A model generated the notes under the pieces. The model made no database searches, had not been told where the DNA came from, and saw only the letters and a list, made by a program, of their open reading frames with translations. Positions 25,482-35,822 of a stretch of DNA of 38,920 bases are shown in pieces. How positions within the stretch are numbered: the stretch's first letter is position 1; each line of letters starts with the position of its first letter. The position numbers and the translations under genes were made by a program. This stretch comes from Sphingomonadales bacterium. Lineage in GTDB: Bacteria > Pseudomonadota > Alphaproteobacteria > Sphingomonadales > Sphingomonadaceae. The stretch spans positions 1 to 38,920 of the forward strand of contig JANYCM010000283.1 of assembly GCA_025360285.1 (NCBI GenBank), written 5' to 3'.

Positions 25482-28123
25482 GCGCCGGCGCTGCTGCTGC
25501 GGCGGACCAGGGCTTCGGGCCAGGCCAGGCTGAACATGGCGCCGGGGCCATCGCTGCGGTTGGCGGCGGTGGCGGCCAACCCCATCGCCTGGGCAAAGCC
25601 TTTGACGATGGCGAGGCCCAGGCCGGTGCCGCCGCTGCGATCATCGCCTTCGACGCGGGCGAAACGATCGAACAGGGTCGCCTCGCGCCCCGGCGGCAGG
25701 CCGGGGCCATGATCCAGCACCGACAAGGTGACACCGGCGGCGGTGCGGCGCCCGGCGATGGTGATCGCGCTGGCTTCCGGCGCGAATTTGGCGGCATTGC
25801 CGATGAGGTTGATGAGGATGTGGTGGAGCAAGCGCGGATCGGCTTCGACCAGCGGCAGCGACGGCGGCACATCGAGTACAAGACGGTGGTGGAGGAGATC
25901 GATCTTCAGGTCATGCACCGCGCCGCCGATGGCATCAACCAGATCGGTGGCCTCGGTCTTCACCGGCACGGCGCCGCTGTCGAGCCTGGTCATTTCAACG
26001 AGATCATCGAACACGCGGCGCAGGCGGCGGGCTTCGGACTTCAGCGTCGCCGCATTGGCGCCGCCGCCTTCGGCCGCGAGCGCTTCGGCGGCAGCCACCA
26101 CCGAGGTCAGCGGTGTCTTGAGATCATGGCCGATCGAGGCAAGCAGGGTGACGCGCAGTTCGTCGCGTTGTTTCATGGCGCCGAGCTCGCGGGCATCGGC
26201 CTCCAGCCGGATGCGTTCATGCGCCAGCGCCGCCTGGCCGATCAGCGTGGTGAACAGCAGCCGCCGGTCACCGGGGATGGGGTCGCGGTGATCGGGCCGG
26301 GCGACGCCAAGGATAGCGAGCACGCCGAGCGCCGTCACCAAGGGCTGGAACTGCCACTCGCTCGCCGTCAGCGTCGCCGTGTCGGCACCGGCGGCTTCGC
26401 CGCGGTCCTGGGCCCATTCGGCCGCCGCAATGTCGATGGGGCTGAGCACCGGGCCGGCCGGGCTGGCGGCGACGATGCTCAGCCGGCCGTCGCGGCGGGC
26501 GAGCAATACTGTCTGCACCCCAAGCAGCCGCGCCACTTCATCGCAGACGGCGGTGGCGGTGCCGGTTTCATCAGCCATGGCGGCAAGGCGCTGGCCAAAG
26601 GCGGCGAGCGCGGCATTTTCATGCGCGGCGCGGGCGCCGACATTGGCCTCGCGCTTCAACCGGCCCGCCAGTTGCGAGGCGGTGGTGGCAACGCCCATCA
26701 GCACCAGCAGCGTCACCACATTCTGCGGATCGGCGATGGTGAAGGTGTAAAGCGGCGGCAGGAAGAAGAAATTATAGGCCAGCGCGGCGGCCAGGCTGGC
26801 GATCAGTGACGAGCGCAGGCCATAAAGCGTGGCGGCGGCGACGACGGGCACGAGATAGAGAAGATCGACGCTGTTGACGCCAACCAGCGGCAGCAGCAGC
26901 CGCGCCAGTAGGGTGGTGGCGGCAACCATGGCCAGCGCGATGCCAGTGGCGGCCCAGGGCCAGGGCGAAGGCGGGCCGCGCGGATCGGGTGCGGCGACGG
27001 CATGGGTGGGCACGACATGGACGGCGATATCGGCAAGATCGCGCACCAGCGTATCGACGACTGAGCGGTGGCGGACTTCGAACCACCAGGACCGCGTGGT
27101 CTTGCCGATCACCAGCGTTGTCGCCCTGGCTTCGCGCAGATAGCCGATCAGGCCCGAGATGACGCTGGCGGCGGGCACGACGGCGATGGTGCCGCCCAGC
27201 GTTCCCGCCAGCTTCAGCGCCGCCGCCACCCGGTCCCGCGCCGCCACCGACAGGCTGGCATCGCGCGGGGTTTCGACGACCAGCGCCGTCCAAGGCGCAT
27301 CGAGCGCGTCGGCGAGCCGCTTGGCAGTGCGCACCAGCGTGTCGGCGCCGGGCTGATCGCCGATGGCGACGACGATGCGGTCGCCGGCAGCCCATTGCCC
27401 GGCGGCGCCGATGCTGCGGACATGATCGAGCATCTGGCGATCGACCGTGGCGGCGGCACGGCGCAGCGCCATTTCGCGCAGTGCCGACAGGTTGGATTTG
27501 GAAAAGAAATGCCCCAGCGCCCGGCTGGCTTCATCGGGAATATAGATTTTGCCGGCTTTCAACCGCTCGATCAGTTCGTCGGGGGGCAGATCAACGAGTT
27601 CCAGCTCGGCATCATCGAGCACGGCATCGGGAACGGTTTCACGCACCCGCACCTGGGTGAAGCTGGCGACGATATCGTTGAGGCTTTCGACATGCTGGAC
27701 GTTGACGGTGGTCAGCACATCGATGCCGGCGTCGCGCAACTCCTCGATATCCTGCCAGCGCTTCGGGTGGCGGCTGCCCGGCGCATTGGAGTGCGCCAGT
27801 TCATCGACCAGGGCCACCTGCGGCTTGCGCGCCAGCAGCGCGTCAATATCGAGCTCGGTCAGCACATGCGGACCATGGCTGATCTGGCGGCGCGGCAGGA
27901 TTTCGAACGGCGCCACCAGCGCCTGGGTATCGGCGCGGCCATGGGTTTCGACGATGCCGATGACCACGTCGCGCCCGGCAGCCGCAAGTTCGGCACCTTC
28001 GCGCAGCATTTCGAAGGTCTTGCCGACGCCGGGGGCGGCGCCGAGCAGGATCTTCAACCGGCCGCGGCTTTCCCGCCGGGCGGCGCGCAGCAACAGTTCG
28101 GGCGAGGGGCGATCGTCGGTCAC
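25478..28123 (-). CDS. kdpD: Sensor histidine kinase KdpD
   Basis: 881 residues, full length. The N-terminal KdpD domain has a Walker A motif (GAAPGVGKT), DELAHSNAPGSRHPKRW and a USP-like part. Four closely spaced membrane spans lie about residues 390-490, then a GAF-like region, the H-box ASIGHDLKTPLTS with the phosphorylated His, and an ATPase domain (NLIGNAAKFAP, LDHGPGLP, GGTGLGLAIVKGF). It senses low K+ or turgor and phosphorylates KdpE. The GTG start overlaps the kdpC stop (GTGA) and its own stop overlaps kdpE. Confidence 0.96.
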   Translation of the reverse strand: MTDDRPSPELLLRAARRESRGRLKILLGAAPGVGKTFEMLREGAELAAAGRDVVIGIVETHGRADTQALVAPFEILPRRQISHGPHVLTELDIDALLARKPQVALVDELAHSNAPGSRHPKRWQDIEELRDAGIDVLTTVNVQHVESLNDIVASFTQVRVRETVPDAVLDDAELELVDLPPDELIERLKAGKIYIPDEASRALGHFFSKSNLSALREMALRRAAATVDRQMLDHVRSIGAAGQWAAGDRIVVAIGDQPGADTLVRTAKRLADALDAPWTALVVETPRDASLSVAARDRVAAALKLAGTLGGTIAVVPAASVISGLIGYLREARATTLVIGKTTRSWWFEVRHRSVVDTLVRDLADIAVHVVPTHAVAAPDPRGPPSPWPWAATGIALAMVAATTLLARLLLPLVGVNSVDLLYLVPVVAAATLYGLRSSLIASLAAALAYNFFFLPPLYTFTIADPQNVVTLLVLMGVATTASQLAGRLKREANVGARAAHENAALAAFGQRLAAMADETGTATAVCDEVARLLGVQTVLLARRDGRLSIVAASPAGPVLSPIDIAAAEWAQDRGEAAGADTATLTASEWQFQPLVTALGVLAILGVARPDHRDPIPGDRRLLFTTLIGQAALAHERIRLEADARELGAMKQRDELRVTLLASIGHDLKTPLTSVVAAAEALAAEGGGANAATLKSEARRLRRVFDDLVEMTRLDSGAVPVKTEATDLVDAIGGAVHDLKIDLLHHRLVLDVPPSLPLVEADPRLLHHILINLIGNAAKFAPEASAITIAGRRTAAGVTLSVLDHGPGLPPGREATLFDRFARVEGDDRSGGTGLGLAIVKGFAQAMGLAATAANRSDGPGAMFSLAWPEALVRRSSSAGA

Positions 28124-28722
28124 GCCGGCGGTTTAGCAGCTTTCGGCGCTGAAATCCTTGCCAGTTCGCGATTAATCGCCAGCACATTGACGCGGGGTTC
28201 CCCCAGCATGCCAAGCAGCGGCGGCTGCACCTGCGCTTCGACGAGCGCGGCGGCTTCTGCGGGGTCAAGCCCGCGTGCCTTGGCGACGCGCGGCACCTGC
28301 AACCGGGCGGCTTCGGGGCTGATATCGGGATCGAGGCCGGAGCCCGAGGTGGTCACCAGGTCAACGGGGATTTCGCCCTTGACGCCGTCCTTGCGCAAAT
28401 CGGCAACCGACTTGGCGATGCGGTCGGCCAGGTCCTTCGACCCCGGCCCCAGATTTGAGCCTGATGACGAGGTGCCGTCATAGCCCTTGCCGGCGGCGGA
28501 CGGGCGCGGGTGGAAATAGCCCGCCGCGCTGAAGTCCTGGCCGATCAGCGCGGAGCCGATGATCGTGCCGTTTTCGGTGATCAGGCTGCCATTGGCCTTG
28601 GCCGGCAGCAGGCCTTGCGCGATGCCGGTCATCGCCAGAGGATAGGCCAGGCCAAGCAACAGGGTGAAAGCGGCCAGCAGGGCGAGGGAGGGCCGCAGGG
28701 CGGAACGCAGGTCAGTGAGCAT
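28120..28722 (-). CDS. kdpC: K+-transporting ATPase subunit KdpC
   Basis: 200 residues: one N-terminal membrane span (about 13-31) and the family segments GSALIGQDFSAAGYFHPRPS, GSNLGPGS and VTTSGSGLDPDISPEAA. KdpC is the small periplasm-exposed subunit of KdpFABC that stabilises the complex and helps ion binding. It begins 11 bases after kdpB and its stop overlaps kdpD's start codon. Confidence 0.96.
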   Translation of the reverse strand: MLTDLRSALRPSLALLAAFTLLLGLAYPLAMTGIAQGLLPAKANGSLITENGTIIGSALIGQDFSAAGYFHPRPSAAGKGYDGTSSSGSNLGPGSKDLADRIAKSVADLRKDGVKGEIPVDLVTTSGSGLDPDISPEAARLQVPRVAKARGLDPAEAAALVEAQVQPPLLGMLGEPRVNVLAINRELARISAPKAAKPPA

Positions 28723-28733
28723 GGGTGCAATCC

Positions 28734-30770
28734 TCAGGCGAGGTGGAGGCCGGTGACGGCCATATCGATGATCTTGATGCCGATGAACGGTGCCACCAGT
28801 CCGCCCAGGCCATAAACGGCGAGGTTGCGGGCCAGCAGGTCACCAGCCGGGGCCGGACGGTAACGCACCCCCTTCAGCGCCAGCGGCACCAGCGCCGGGA
28901 TGATCAGCGCGTTGAAGATGATCGCTGACAATATGGCGCTTTCGGGACTGTGCAGCCCCATGACGTTGAGCGCGCCCAGCGCCGGATAGAGCACGATGAA
29001 GATCGCCGGCAGGATGGCGAAATATTTGGCGACATCATTGGCGATCGAAAAGGTCGTCAGCGCGCCGCGCGTCATCAGCAACTGTTTGCCCAGGCCGACG
29101 ATCTCGATCAGCTTGGTGGGATCGCTGTCGAGATCGACCATGTTGCCGGCCTCACGCGCCGCCTGGGTGCCGGTGTTCATGGCGACCCCGACGTCGGACT
29201 GGGCCAGCGCCGGCGCGTCATTGGTGCCATCACCGCACATGGCGACAAGCTTGCCGCCAGCCTGTTCCTTGCGGATCAGCGCCAATTTGTCCTCGGGCGT
29301 CGCTTCGGCGAGGAAATCATCGACACCGCTTTCGGCGGCGATGCTGGCGGCGGTCAGCGGGTTGTCGCCGGTGATCATAACCGTGCGGATACCCATGCGG
29401 CGCAGTTCACCAAAGCGGGCGCGGATGCCGGCCTTGACGATGTCCTTCAACTGGACGACGCCGAGCAGCCGGGCACCATCGGCCACCGCCAGCGGCGTGG
29501 CGCCGGCGCGGGCGATATCGTCGGATATCCGGCGCAGCGCGGCAGCCGTCCCGGCATCGGCACGGTCGCCCAGTCGTTTCAGCACGGCATCAACGGCGCC
29601 CTTGACGACTTCGCGCTCACCGATCAGCACCCCCGACACGCGGGTCTGTGCGGTGAAGGCGATGGGCTGCGCCCCGGCGGGCAGCGGATCACCACCACCG
29701 GCGAGCACGACGATCGAACGGCCTTCCGGCGTTTCATCGGCCAGGCTGGCGAGGCGGGCGGCAGCGAGCAATTCGCCTTCGGAAACCCCCGGCACCGGCA
29801 GGAAGGCCGTCGCCTGGCGATCGCCCAGCGTGATGGTGCCGGTCTTGTCGAGCAGCAGCGTATCGATGTCGCCGGCGGCTTCCACCGCGCGGCCCGATTT
29901 GGCCAGCACGTTGAAGCGCACCAGCCGGTCCATGCCGGCAATGCCGATGGCCGAGAGCAGCGCGGAGATTGTCGTGGGGATCAGCGTCACGAACAGCGCC
30001 ACCAGCACCGGCACGGCGATGCCGCCGCCGGCATAGGCGGCAAAGCTGGGCAGCGAGGCCACGGCGATCAGGAATATGAGCGTCAGCCCGGCGAGCAAAA
30101 TGGTCAGCGCGATTTCATTCGGTGTCTTCTGCCGGCTGGCACCTTCCACCAGCGCGATCATGCGATCCAGAAAGCCCTGGCCGGCGGCGGCGGTAACGCG
30201 CACGGTGATGCTGTCCGAAATCACCCGCGTGCCCGCCGTCACCGCCGACCGGTCACCGCCGGCTTCACGGATGACAGGGGCGCTTTCGCCGGTAATGGCG
30301 GCTTCGTTGACGCTGGCGACGCCGGCGACGACTTCGCCATCGGCCGGGATCAGATCGCCGGTTTCGACCTGGACCAGGTCGCCGACCTGCAACTGGCTGG
30401 CCGGCACATTGCTCCAGGCGCGGGCCAGGGCACCATCGGGGCCGGCCAGCCGCTTGGCGACCAGATCGGCCTTGGTGGCGCGCAGGCTGGCGGCCTGGGC
30501 CTTGCCGCGGCCTTCGGCGAGGCTTTCGGCGAAATTGCCGAAGATCACCGTCAGCCACAGCCAGAACACCAATTGGCCTTCAAAGCCTGGTTGCCCGGTG
30601 CCGGTGGCGAGGCCCTTGACCCACAATATGGTGGACAGGGCAGCGACCAGCGCGACGGTGAACATCACCGGGTTCTTGGCCAGCGTGCGCGGGTCGAGCT
30701 TGATAAAACTGTCCTTCACGGCCGTGCCCATCAGGGGGCCGGTGAACAGCGAGGCGGGGACGTTGGACAT
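28734..30770 (-). CDS. kdpB: K+-transporting P-type ATPase subunit KdpB
   Basis: 678 residues from ATG 30770, matching the family length; an upstream extension to 30899 overlaps kdpA and is rejected. P-type marks: TGES in the actuator ([11 protein letters not shown]), phosphorylated Asp in [24 protein letters not shown] and [17 protein letters not shown]. It powers K+ uptake by ATP hydrolysis in the inner membrane. It begins 11 bases after kdpA. Confidence 0.97.
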   Translation of the reverse strand: MSNVPASLFTGPLMGTAVKDSFIKLDPRTLAKNPVMFTVALVAALSTILWVKGLATGTGQPGFEGQLVFWLWLTVIFGNFAESLAEGRGKAQAASLRATKADLVAKRLAGPDGALARAWSNVPASQLQVGDLVQVETGDLIPADGEVVAGVASVNEAAITGESAPVIREAGGDRSAVTAGTRVISDSITVRVTAAAGQGFLDRMIALVEGASRQKTPNEIALTILLAGLTLIFLIAVASLPSFAAYAGGGIAVPVLVALFVTLIPTTISALLSAIGIAGMDRLVRFNVLAKSGRAVEAAGDIDTLLLDKTGTITLGDRQATAFLPVPGVSEGELLAAARLASLADETPEGRSIVVLAGGGDPLPAGAQPIAFTAQTRVSGVLIGEREVVKGAVDAVLKRLGDRADAGTAAALRRISDDIARAGATPLAVADGARLLGVVQLKDIVKAGIRARFGELRRMGIRTVMITGDNPLTAASIAAESGVDDFLAEATPEDKLALIRKEQAGGKLVAMCGDGTNDAPALAQSDVGVAMNTGTQAAREAGNMVDLDSDPTKLIEIVGLGKQLLMTRGALTTFSIANDVAKYFAILPAIFIVLYPALGALNVMGLHSPESAILSAIIFNALIIPALVPLALKGVRYRPAPAGDLLARNLAVYGLGGLVAPFIGIKIIDMAVTGLHLA

Positions 30771-30781
30771 CGAACGATTCC

Positions 30782-32485
30782 TCAAAAGGTCTTGCCGGCG
30801 GCGACCTGGAACTGGTCGGCGATCGGCCCCAGCGCCAGGCTGGGCAGGAAGGTCAGGCCGCCAACAATGATGATGACGGAAATCAGCAGGCCCACCCACA
30901 GCGCGCCGGTGGTCGGGAAGGACCCGGCGCCAAAGGGCACCGGGCGCTTCACCGCCAGCCCGCCGGCAATCGCCAGCGCCGGCAGCAGCACGCCGAAGCG
31001 GCCGACGAACATCGCGATGGCGAGCAGGACGTTATAGAAGGGCGTGTTGCCCGACAGGCCGCCAAAGGCGCTGCCATTGTTGCCGGCGGCGCTGGTGAAG
31101 GCATAAAGGATCTCGCTGAAACCATGCGGACCCTTGGCCAGCGGCCCGGCGAGGCCCGCCGTGGTAACGGTGGCGATGGCGGCCAGGCCCAGGATCAGCA
31201 TCGGCGGCACCAATATGGCGATCACCGACAATTTCATCTCGCGCGCCTCGATCTTCTTGCCGACATACTCCGGCGTGCGGCCGACCATCAGCCCGGCGAT
31301 GAAAACCGCGAGGATGGCGTAGATGAGGATGGCATAGAGCCCCGACCCGGTGCCGCCGATGACCAGTTCACCCAATTGAATGTTGAACAGCGGCACCAGG
31401 CCACCGATCGGCGTGAAACTGTCGTGCATGGCGTTGACGGCGCCGGTTGAGGTGGCGGTGGTGGCGGTGGCATAAAGCGCGCTGGCGGCGGTGCCGAAGC
31501 GGACTTCCTTGCCCTCCATATTGCCGCCCACCACGCCGGCGGCGTGCTGCAGCGGGTTGCCGCCAGCCTCGGCGGTGTAGCAGACGGCCGCACCGACAAT
31601 AAAGATCGCGACCATCGCGGCGAGCAGCGCCCAGCCCTGGCGGGTCTTGCCGACCGCCTTGCCAAAGGTCCAGGTCAACCCGGCGCCGATGAAGAAGATC
31701 GACAGTAATTGCACAAAGTTGGCCAGCGCCGTCGGGTTTTCAAAGGGATGCGCCGAATTGGCATTGAAGAAGCCGCCGCCGTTGGTGCCGGCCTGCTTGA
31801 TGGCCAGCTGCGAAGCGACCGGCCCCATGGCGATGATCTGCTGCTTGCCCTCGATCGTCGTCGCGGTGACATTGGCACCCAAAGTCTGCGGCACGCCTTG
31901 GGTGACGAAGAACAGCCCGAGGACAATGCTGATCGGCAGCAGCACATAAAGGGTGATCCGCGTCAGATCGGCCCAGAAATTGCCAATTCCGCTGGTTTCA
32001 CGCCGGGCAAAACCGCGGATCAGCGCAAAGGCGGCGGCGATGCCGGTGGCGGCCGAGGCGAAATTCTGCACGGTAAAGCCCGCCATCTGCGAGAAATACG
32101 ACATGGCGCTTTCACCGCCGTAATTCTGCCAATTGGTATTGGTGACAAAGCTGACTGCCGTGTTGAAGGCGAGCAGGGTTTCGACGCCGGCAAAGCCCTG
32201 GGGATTGAAGGGCAGGGCGCCTTGCAATTTCAGGATGGCGAACAAAAGGACGATGCCCAGCACATTGAACAGCATCAGGCTGGCGGCATAGGCCTTCCAG
32301 CCCTGTTCCTGGTTGGGGTTGATGCCGGCGAGGCGGTAAAAGCCGCGCTCGACGGGGCCGATGACGGCGGCGAGCGGCATTTTTTCGCCGGTATAGACGC
32401 GGTACAGCCAGACACCCGCCGGCTTGGCGAGCGCGATGAAAACAAGCGTGTAAGCGAGGATCAGACCCCAGCCAGCGACAGTCAT
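30782..32485 (-). CDS. kdpA: K+-transporting ATPase channel-like subunit KdpA
   Basis: 567 residues, about ten membrane spans. K+ selectivity-filter loops are recognisable: [34 protein letters not shown], and [14 protein letters not shown]. KdpA binds K+ with high affinity and passes it to KdpB. It starts 11 bases after the kdpF stop. Confidence 0.97.
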   Translation of the reverse strand: MTVAGWGLILAYTLVFIALAKPAGVWLYRVYTGEKMPLAAVIGPVERGFYRLAGINPNQEQGWKAYAASLMLFNVLGIVLLFAILKLQGALPFNPQGFAGVETLLAFNTAVSFVTNTNWQNYGGESAMSYFSQMAGFTVQNFASAATGIAAAFALIRGFARRETSGIGNFWADLTRITLYVLLPISIVLGLFFVTQGVPQTLGANVTATTIEGKQQIIAMGPVASQLAIKQAGTNGGGFFNANSAHPFENPTALANFVQLLSIFFIGAGLTWTFGKAVGKTRQGWALLAAMVAIFIVGAAVCYTAEAGGNPLQHAAGVVGGNMEGKEVRFGTAASALYATATTATSTGAVNAMHDSFTPIGGLVPLFNIQLGELVIGGTGSGLYAILIYAILAVFIAGLMVGRTPEYVGKKIEAREMKLSVIAILVPPMLILGLAAIATVTTAGLAGPLAKGPHGFSEILYAFTSAAGNNGSAFGGLSGNTPFYNVLLAIAMFVGRFGVLLPALAIAGGLAVKRPVPFGAGSFPTTGALWVGLLISVIIIVGGLTFLPSLALGPIADQFQVAAGKTF

Positions 32486-32496
32486 GTCAGCGCCTT

Positions 32497-32586
32497 TCAG
32501 AAACGTTCGGGGCGCGCCAGCACGGCGAGCAGATAGACAAGGATGATGGCGCTGACGATCGCGCCCAATATCAGATCAAGATTCAT
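32497..32586 (-). CDS. kdpF: K+-transporting ATPase small subunit KdpF
   Basis: 29 residues, a single hydrophobic span ([19 protein letters not shown]) followed by ARPERF, the usual KdpF ending. It is a lipid-like stabiliser of KdpABC in E. coli. It is too short for routine gene calling but is in the right place, 11 bases before kdpA, and is the first gene of the operon. Confidence 0.9.
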   Translation of the reverse strand: MNLDLILGAIVSAIILVYLLAVLARPERF

Positions 32587-32668
32587 GGTTGTGGCCCAGG
32601 CAGTGATGGCAATGCTGAGCTTTGATCATGATCGCCCGTCATGGCGCGCCGGGGAAAAGCCAGACATG

Positions 32669-32690
32669 GCGTAAAGATCACATAAAAATT
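32669..32690 (-). promoter_or_regulatory. Candidate KdpE box
   Basis: On the minus strand this reads AATTTTTATGTGATCTTTACGC, 83 bases before the kdpF start. It resembles the E. coli KdpE site as I recall it (TTTTTATA, then a T-run, then TTTACACC), sharing TTTTTAT, spacing and TTTAC. KdpE would bind here to activate kdpFABCDE under low K+. AT-richness alone could create such a match. Confidence 0.5.
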
Positions 32691-32773
32691 CGTGTTGCTA
32701 CCCGTAGATGACGCGCGATTGTCACACACAAGATATAGATACTCCCCATCTGAGGCAGGGCGAAGGCCGGGGC

Positions 32774-33715
32774 ATGGCAAGTCTCCCGTTGGAAATCGGG
32801 ACAGAAGGCGATTTATGGGAGCCCGAGGCGCGGGCGCACGGCGGGGATCCGCCGCCACCGCCGGCGCGCTCCGTGCCCGGCAAGCGCCACTGGCAGGATG
32901 AGGATGAGCTGACGCCGCGCGGCAAGCTGAAATTCCGCACCGTCTGGATCAGCGATACGCACCTCGGCACATCGGGCTGCAACGCCGAATTGCTTCATGA
33001 CTTCCTGCATTCGATCAAACCCGAAACCCTGTATCTGGTCGGCGACATCATCGATGGCTGGCGCTTGAAGCGCGGCTGGTATTGGCCGCAGCGTCACAAT
33101 GACATCGTGCGCCGGGTGCTCAAGCTGGCCAACAAGGGCACACGGGTCATCTATATTCCCGGCAATCATGACGAGGCGGCGCGGGATTATACCGGGCTGG
33201 CCTTCGGCGGCGTCGAGATATGCCCCGAGGCCATTCACACCATGGTCGATGGCCGGCGGCTGCTGGTGCTGCACGGCGATGAATTTGACGGGGTGGTGCT
33301 CTATACCCGCTGGCTGGCGTTTTTAGGCGATATTGGCTATTCTATCCTGCTGAAATTGAACGTCTATTTCAACAAGGCGCGGCGGCGGTTCGGCCTGCCC
33401 TATTGGTCGATTTCGGCCCATATCAAGAAGCGGGTGAAGAACGCCGTGGCGTTTATTTCCCGCTTCGAGGAAGTCGTTGCCCATGCCGCCCGTGAACGCT
33501 GCGTCGATGGCGTCGTCTGCGGCCATATCCATTCGGCCGAGATCCGCGATTTCGATGGCATCCTCTACATGAACGATGGCGACTGGGTGGAAAGCTGCAC
33601 GGCGCTGGTCGAACATCATGACGGCCGTATCGAAATCCTCGATTGGGCGGCGCGGACGGCGGCGCTGGCAGCCATGGCTTCGCCGCGTCGCAGCACCACC
33701 ATGGCGCCGGCCTGA
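32774..33715 (+). CDS. LpxH-like metallophosphoesterase
   Basis: 313 residues from ATG 32774; an ATG at 32708 gives 22 more residues of poor character and lies close to the kdp promoter region, so I prefer the later one. After a proline-rich low-complexity stretch (GDPPPPPARS) come the calcineurin-type metal-binding motifs in order: ISDTHLG, GDIIDGW, PGNHD, HGDEFD and CGHIHSAE. This is the pattern of UDP-2,3-diacylglucosamine diphosphatases and related lipid-phosphate hydrolases, so a role in lipid A or envelope lipid synthesis is likely. The stop overlaps the glycosyltransferase start by one base (TGATG). Confidence 0.85.
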   Translation: MASLPLEIGTEGDLWEPEARAHGGDPPPPPARSVPGKRHWQDEDELTPRGKLKFRTVWISDTHLGTSGCNAELLHDFLHSIKPETLYLVGDIIDGWRLKRGWYWPQRHNDIVRRVLKLANKGTRVIYIPGNHDEAARDYTGLAFGGVEICPEAIHTMVDGRRLLVLHGDEFDGVVLYTRWLAFLGDIGYSILLKLNVYFNKARRRFGLPYWSISAHIKKRVKNAVAFISRFEEVVAHAARERCVDGVVCGHIHSAEIRDFDGILYMNDGDWVESCTALVEHHDGRIEILDWAARTAALAAMASPRRSTTMAPA

Positions 33716-34773
33716 TGCGCATCACCCTGGTCAGCGATGCCTGGATGCCGCAGGTCAATGGCGTTGTCCGCACCCTGTCCACCGTCACTGATATCGCCAC
33801 GGCGCGTGGGCATCTGGTGCAGACCATCACGCCGGATCGCTTCCTGTCGGTGCCGATGCCGAGCTATCCCGAAATTCGCCTGGCACTGACGACGCGGCGG
33901 CGGGTGGCGACGACGATCGCGGCCTTTGATCCCGATGCCGTGCATATCGCCACCGAAGGCCCGCTCGGCTGGCTGGCGCGGAGCTGGTGTGTGGCGCGCG
34001 GCGTGCCCTTCACCACCAGCTTTCACACGCGCTTTCCGGATTATGTCGCGGCGCGCACCGGCCTGCCGCCGGCGCCATTCTGGCGGCTGCTGGAACGTTT
34101 TCACCGATCGGCGCAGCATATATTGGTGGCGACGCCGCGCCTTGCCGCCGAACTGGCGGCGCATGGCCTGACGCGGACCCGGCCGTGGACGCGCGGCGTT
34201 GACCTGAAGCTGTTCACCCCGGACCGGCCGGCGCATCCGGCCTTTGCCGGCCTGGCGGGACCGATTGCGCTGCATGTCGGTCGGGTGGCGGTGGAAAAGA
34301 ATATCGAGGCGTTTTTGCAGGCCGATTGGCCGGGCAGCAAGATCGTCGTCGGTGATGGCCCGGCGCTGGCCGATCTGCGGGCGCGGTTTCCGGCGGTGCA
34401 TTTCCTGGGGGCCCTGCATGGTGAGGCGCTGGCCTCGGCCTATGCCGGCGCCGATGTGCTGGTCTTCCCCAGCCGTACCGATACGTTCGGGCTGGTGATC
34501 ATCGAGGCGTTGGCGTGCGGCACCCCGGTCGCCGGCTATCCGGTGCCGGGGCCGCTCGACATATTGGGGCCGGACGGGTGCGGGCCGGATGGCGGCGGCG
34601 CGCTGGTCGGGGCGGTTGATGATGATTTGGCGGCGGCGATGCAGCGGGCGTTGACGGCCCGGCGTCGTGATTGCGCCGATTATGGCGCGCAGTTCAGTTG
34701 GGACCGGTCGTGCGACCAGTTTCTGGCGGCGCTCGCCGAAGTCGATCAGCCGTTGGCCGATCTGGCGGCATAG
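33715..34773 (+). CDS. GT4-family glycosyltransferase
   Basis: 352 residues. The N-terminus (VSDAWMPQVNGVVRTL) and FHTRFPDYVA are typical acceptor-side motifs; HVGRVAVEKNIEAFL begins the nucleotide-sugar side, and the FPSRTDTFGLVIIEALACG segment is the GT4 EX7E-type signature. The type resembles mannosyl- or glucosyl-transferases acting on membrane diacylglycerol lipids. It is coupled to the LpxH-like gene, which supports an envelope-lipid role. The exact sugar and acceptor cannot be read. Confidence 0.87.
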   Translation: MRITLVSDAWMPQVNGVVRTLSTVTDIATARGHLVQTITPDRFLSVPMPSYPEIRLALTTRRRVATTIAAFDPDAVHIATEGPLGWLARSWCVARGVPFTTSFHTRFPDYVAARTGLPPAPFWRLLERFHRSAQHILVATPRLAAELAAHGLTRTRPWTRGVDLKLFTPDRPAHPAFAGLAGPIALHVGRVAVEKNIEAFLQADWPGSKIVVGDGPALADLRARFPAVHFLGALHGEALASAYAGADVLVFPSRTDTFGLVIIEALACGTPVAGYPVPGPLDILGPDGCGPDGGGALVGAVDDDLAAAMQRALTARRRDCADYGAQFSWDRSCDQFLAALAEVDQPLADLAA

Positions 34774-34867
34774 GCGCCGCAATTTCATGCGTAATAGGGC
34801 GTGGCTCGGACCCGTGCACTTGGGGGCTGCGCCGCGCCGTCCTATGCTGGCGGCGAGGGAGGCAGCC

Positions 34868-35329
34868 ATGGTTGTGACGGGGCAGGACACTGAGATCAGG
34901 CAGCTCGCGGCGGTGAACGACGTGATCGCTGCGCCAATGGCCAATGTCTGGGCGGTGCTGACCGATTTCGCCAACCCGCAGCGTCTGGCAGCCTCGATTG
35001 ACAGCTGCACCGTGTCGGGCAGCGGCGTCGGGGCGATCCGCATCGTCGGATCATCGCGCGGTCTGACGATTCATGAACGCCTGCTCGAATGCGACTTGGC
35101 GACCGGCCGCTATCGCTATGAAGTACTGCCCGAAGGGGACATGCCGTTCGCCGACGTCACCAGCTATGAATGCACGGTCATCTTGTCGGCGCTGCCGGAC
35201 GGTGCAACCCGGATTGTCTGGTCAACCTTTGGCGGGGTCAGGGGGCCTGTGGCGCCGATTACCGAATTCCTGGGGCCGCTCTACCAGCGGGCGACCGACC
35301 GGATTCGCGCCGAGGTCACGCCGCGCTGA
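34868..35329 (+). CDS. SRPBCC (START-like) family protein
   Basis: 153 residues from ATG 34868, chosen for GAGGGAGG 5 bases upstream. The pattern VNDVIAAPMANVWAVLTDFANP, a central STFGGVRGP-like strand and a long C-terminal helix (YQRATDRIRAEV) is that of SRPBCC proteins, which bind a hydrophobic ligand in a deep cavity (polyketide cyclase or START type). Ligand unknown. The 3' end overlaps the convergent NTF2-like gene by 14 bases. Confidence 0.8.
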   Translation: MVVTGQDTEIRQLAAVNDVIAAPMANVWAVLTDFANPQRLAASIDSCTVSGSGVGAIRIVGSSRGLTIHERLLECDLATGRYRYEVLPEGDMPFADVTSYECTVILSALPDGATRIVWSTFGGVRGPVAPITEFLGPLYQRATDRIRAEVTPR

Positions 35330-35822
35330 GCCCGGCATAGGACGGATCGCTGCGATCGCGGCGACTGGGCTGAAGATTGTCGCCCAGCCACAAGCCCTCG
35401 ATCGTATCGACCTTGTTCGAATCGGCCAGCACCACGCGCTTCGTGATACGCCATTCGCCATCGCGGCGCTCCAGATGGTCAACATAGCGGACATTGGCGA
35501 TCAGGTCGGCGGCGGGCGCATCGGCCGCCGCGGGCCGGCGGTGGAAGACGACGGCATAATGTTCGGCCCAGGCGCTGTCGCTATCGACTTGGACCAGCTG
35601 GTTGCCGGTGAAGTGCGTCGTCGATTCAAAGCGCGGCAAACCGGCCGCCGCCCAGGCGATGAAGCCTTCGATGCCGCCCTTGTAGCTGCCATGATCATCG
35701 GTGCCATCGGGATGATAGCAGGACCGAACGAGGTCCCAGTCCAGCCGGTCGACACCGCGGCAATAGCGGATGTGCAGCTTTTTGATCGCCGCTTCATCGA
35801 GCAGGGTCTGGATGTCCATCAT
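35316..35822 (-). CDS. NTF2-like (SnoaL-type) protein
   Basis: 168 residues from ATG 35822, which overlaps the acyl-CoA dehydrogenase stop by one base (TGATG). LLDEAAIKKLHIRYCRGVDR followed by DWDLVRSCYHPDGTDDHGSY is the standard start of SnoaL/NTF2-fold proteins often found in steroid and aromatic catabolic clusters, where they act as dehydratases, isomerases or small subunits. A longer upstream frame is rejected because it lies in the neighbour's shadow. Coupling to the dehydrogenase suggests the same pathway. Confidence 0.82.
   Translation of the reverse strand: MMDIQTLLDEAAIKKLHIRYCRGVDRLDWDLVRSCYHPDGTDDHGSYKGGIEGFIAWAAAGLPRFESTTHFTGNQLVQVDSDSAWAEHYAVVFHRRPAAADAPAADLIANVRYVDHLERRDGEWRITKRVVLADSNKVDTIEGLWLGDNLQPSRRDRSDPSYAGLSAA

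Noticed and set aside
28950-31037. 695-codon plus-strand open frame
   Set aside because: It covers kdpB and kdpA on the opposite strand, and their family motifs are unmistakable. The frame is rich in Gly/Asp/His/Arg as expected for a shadow.
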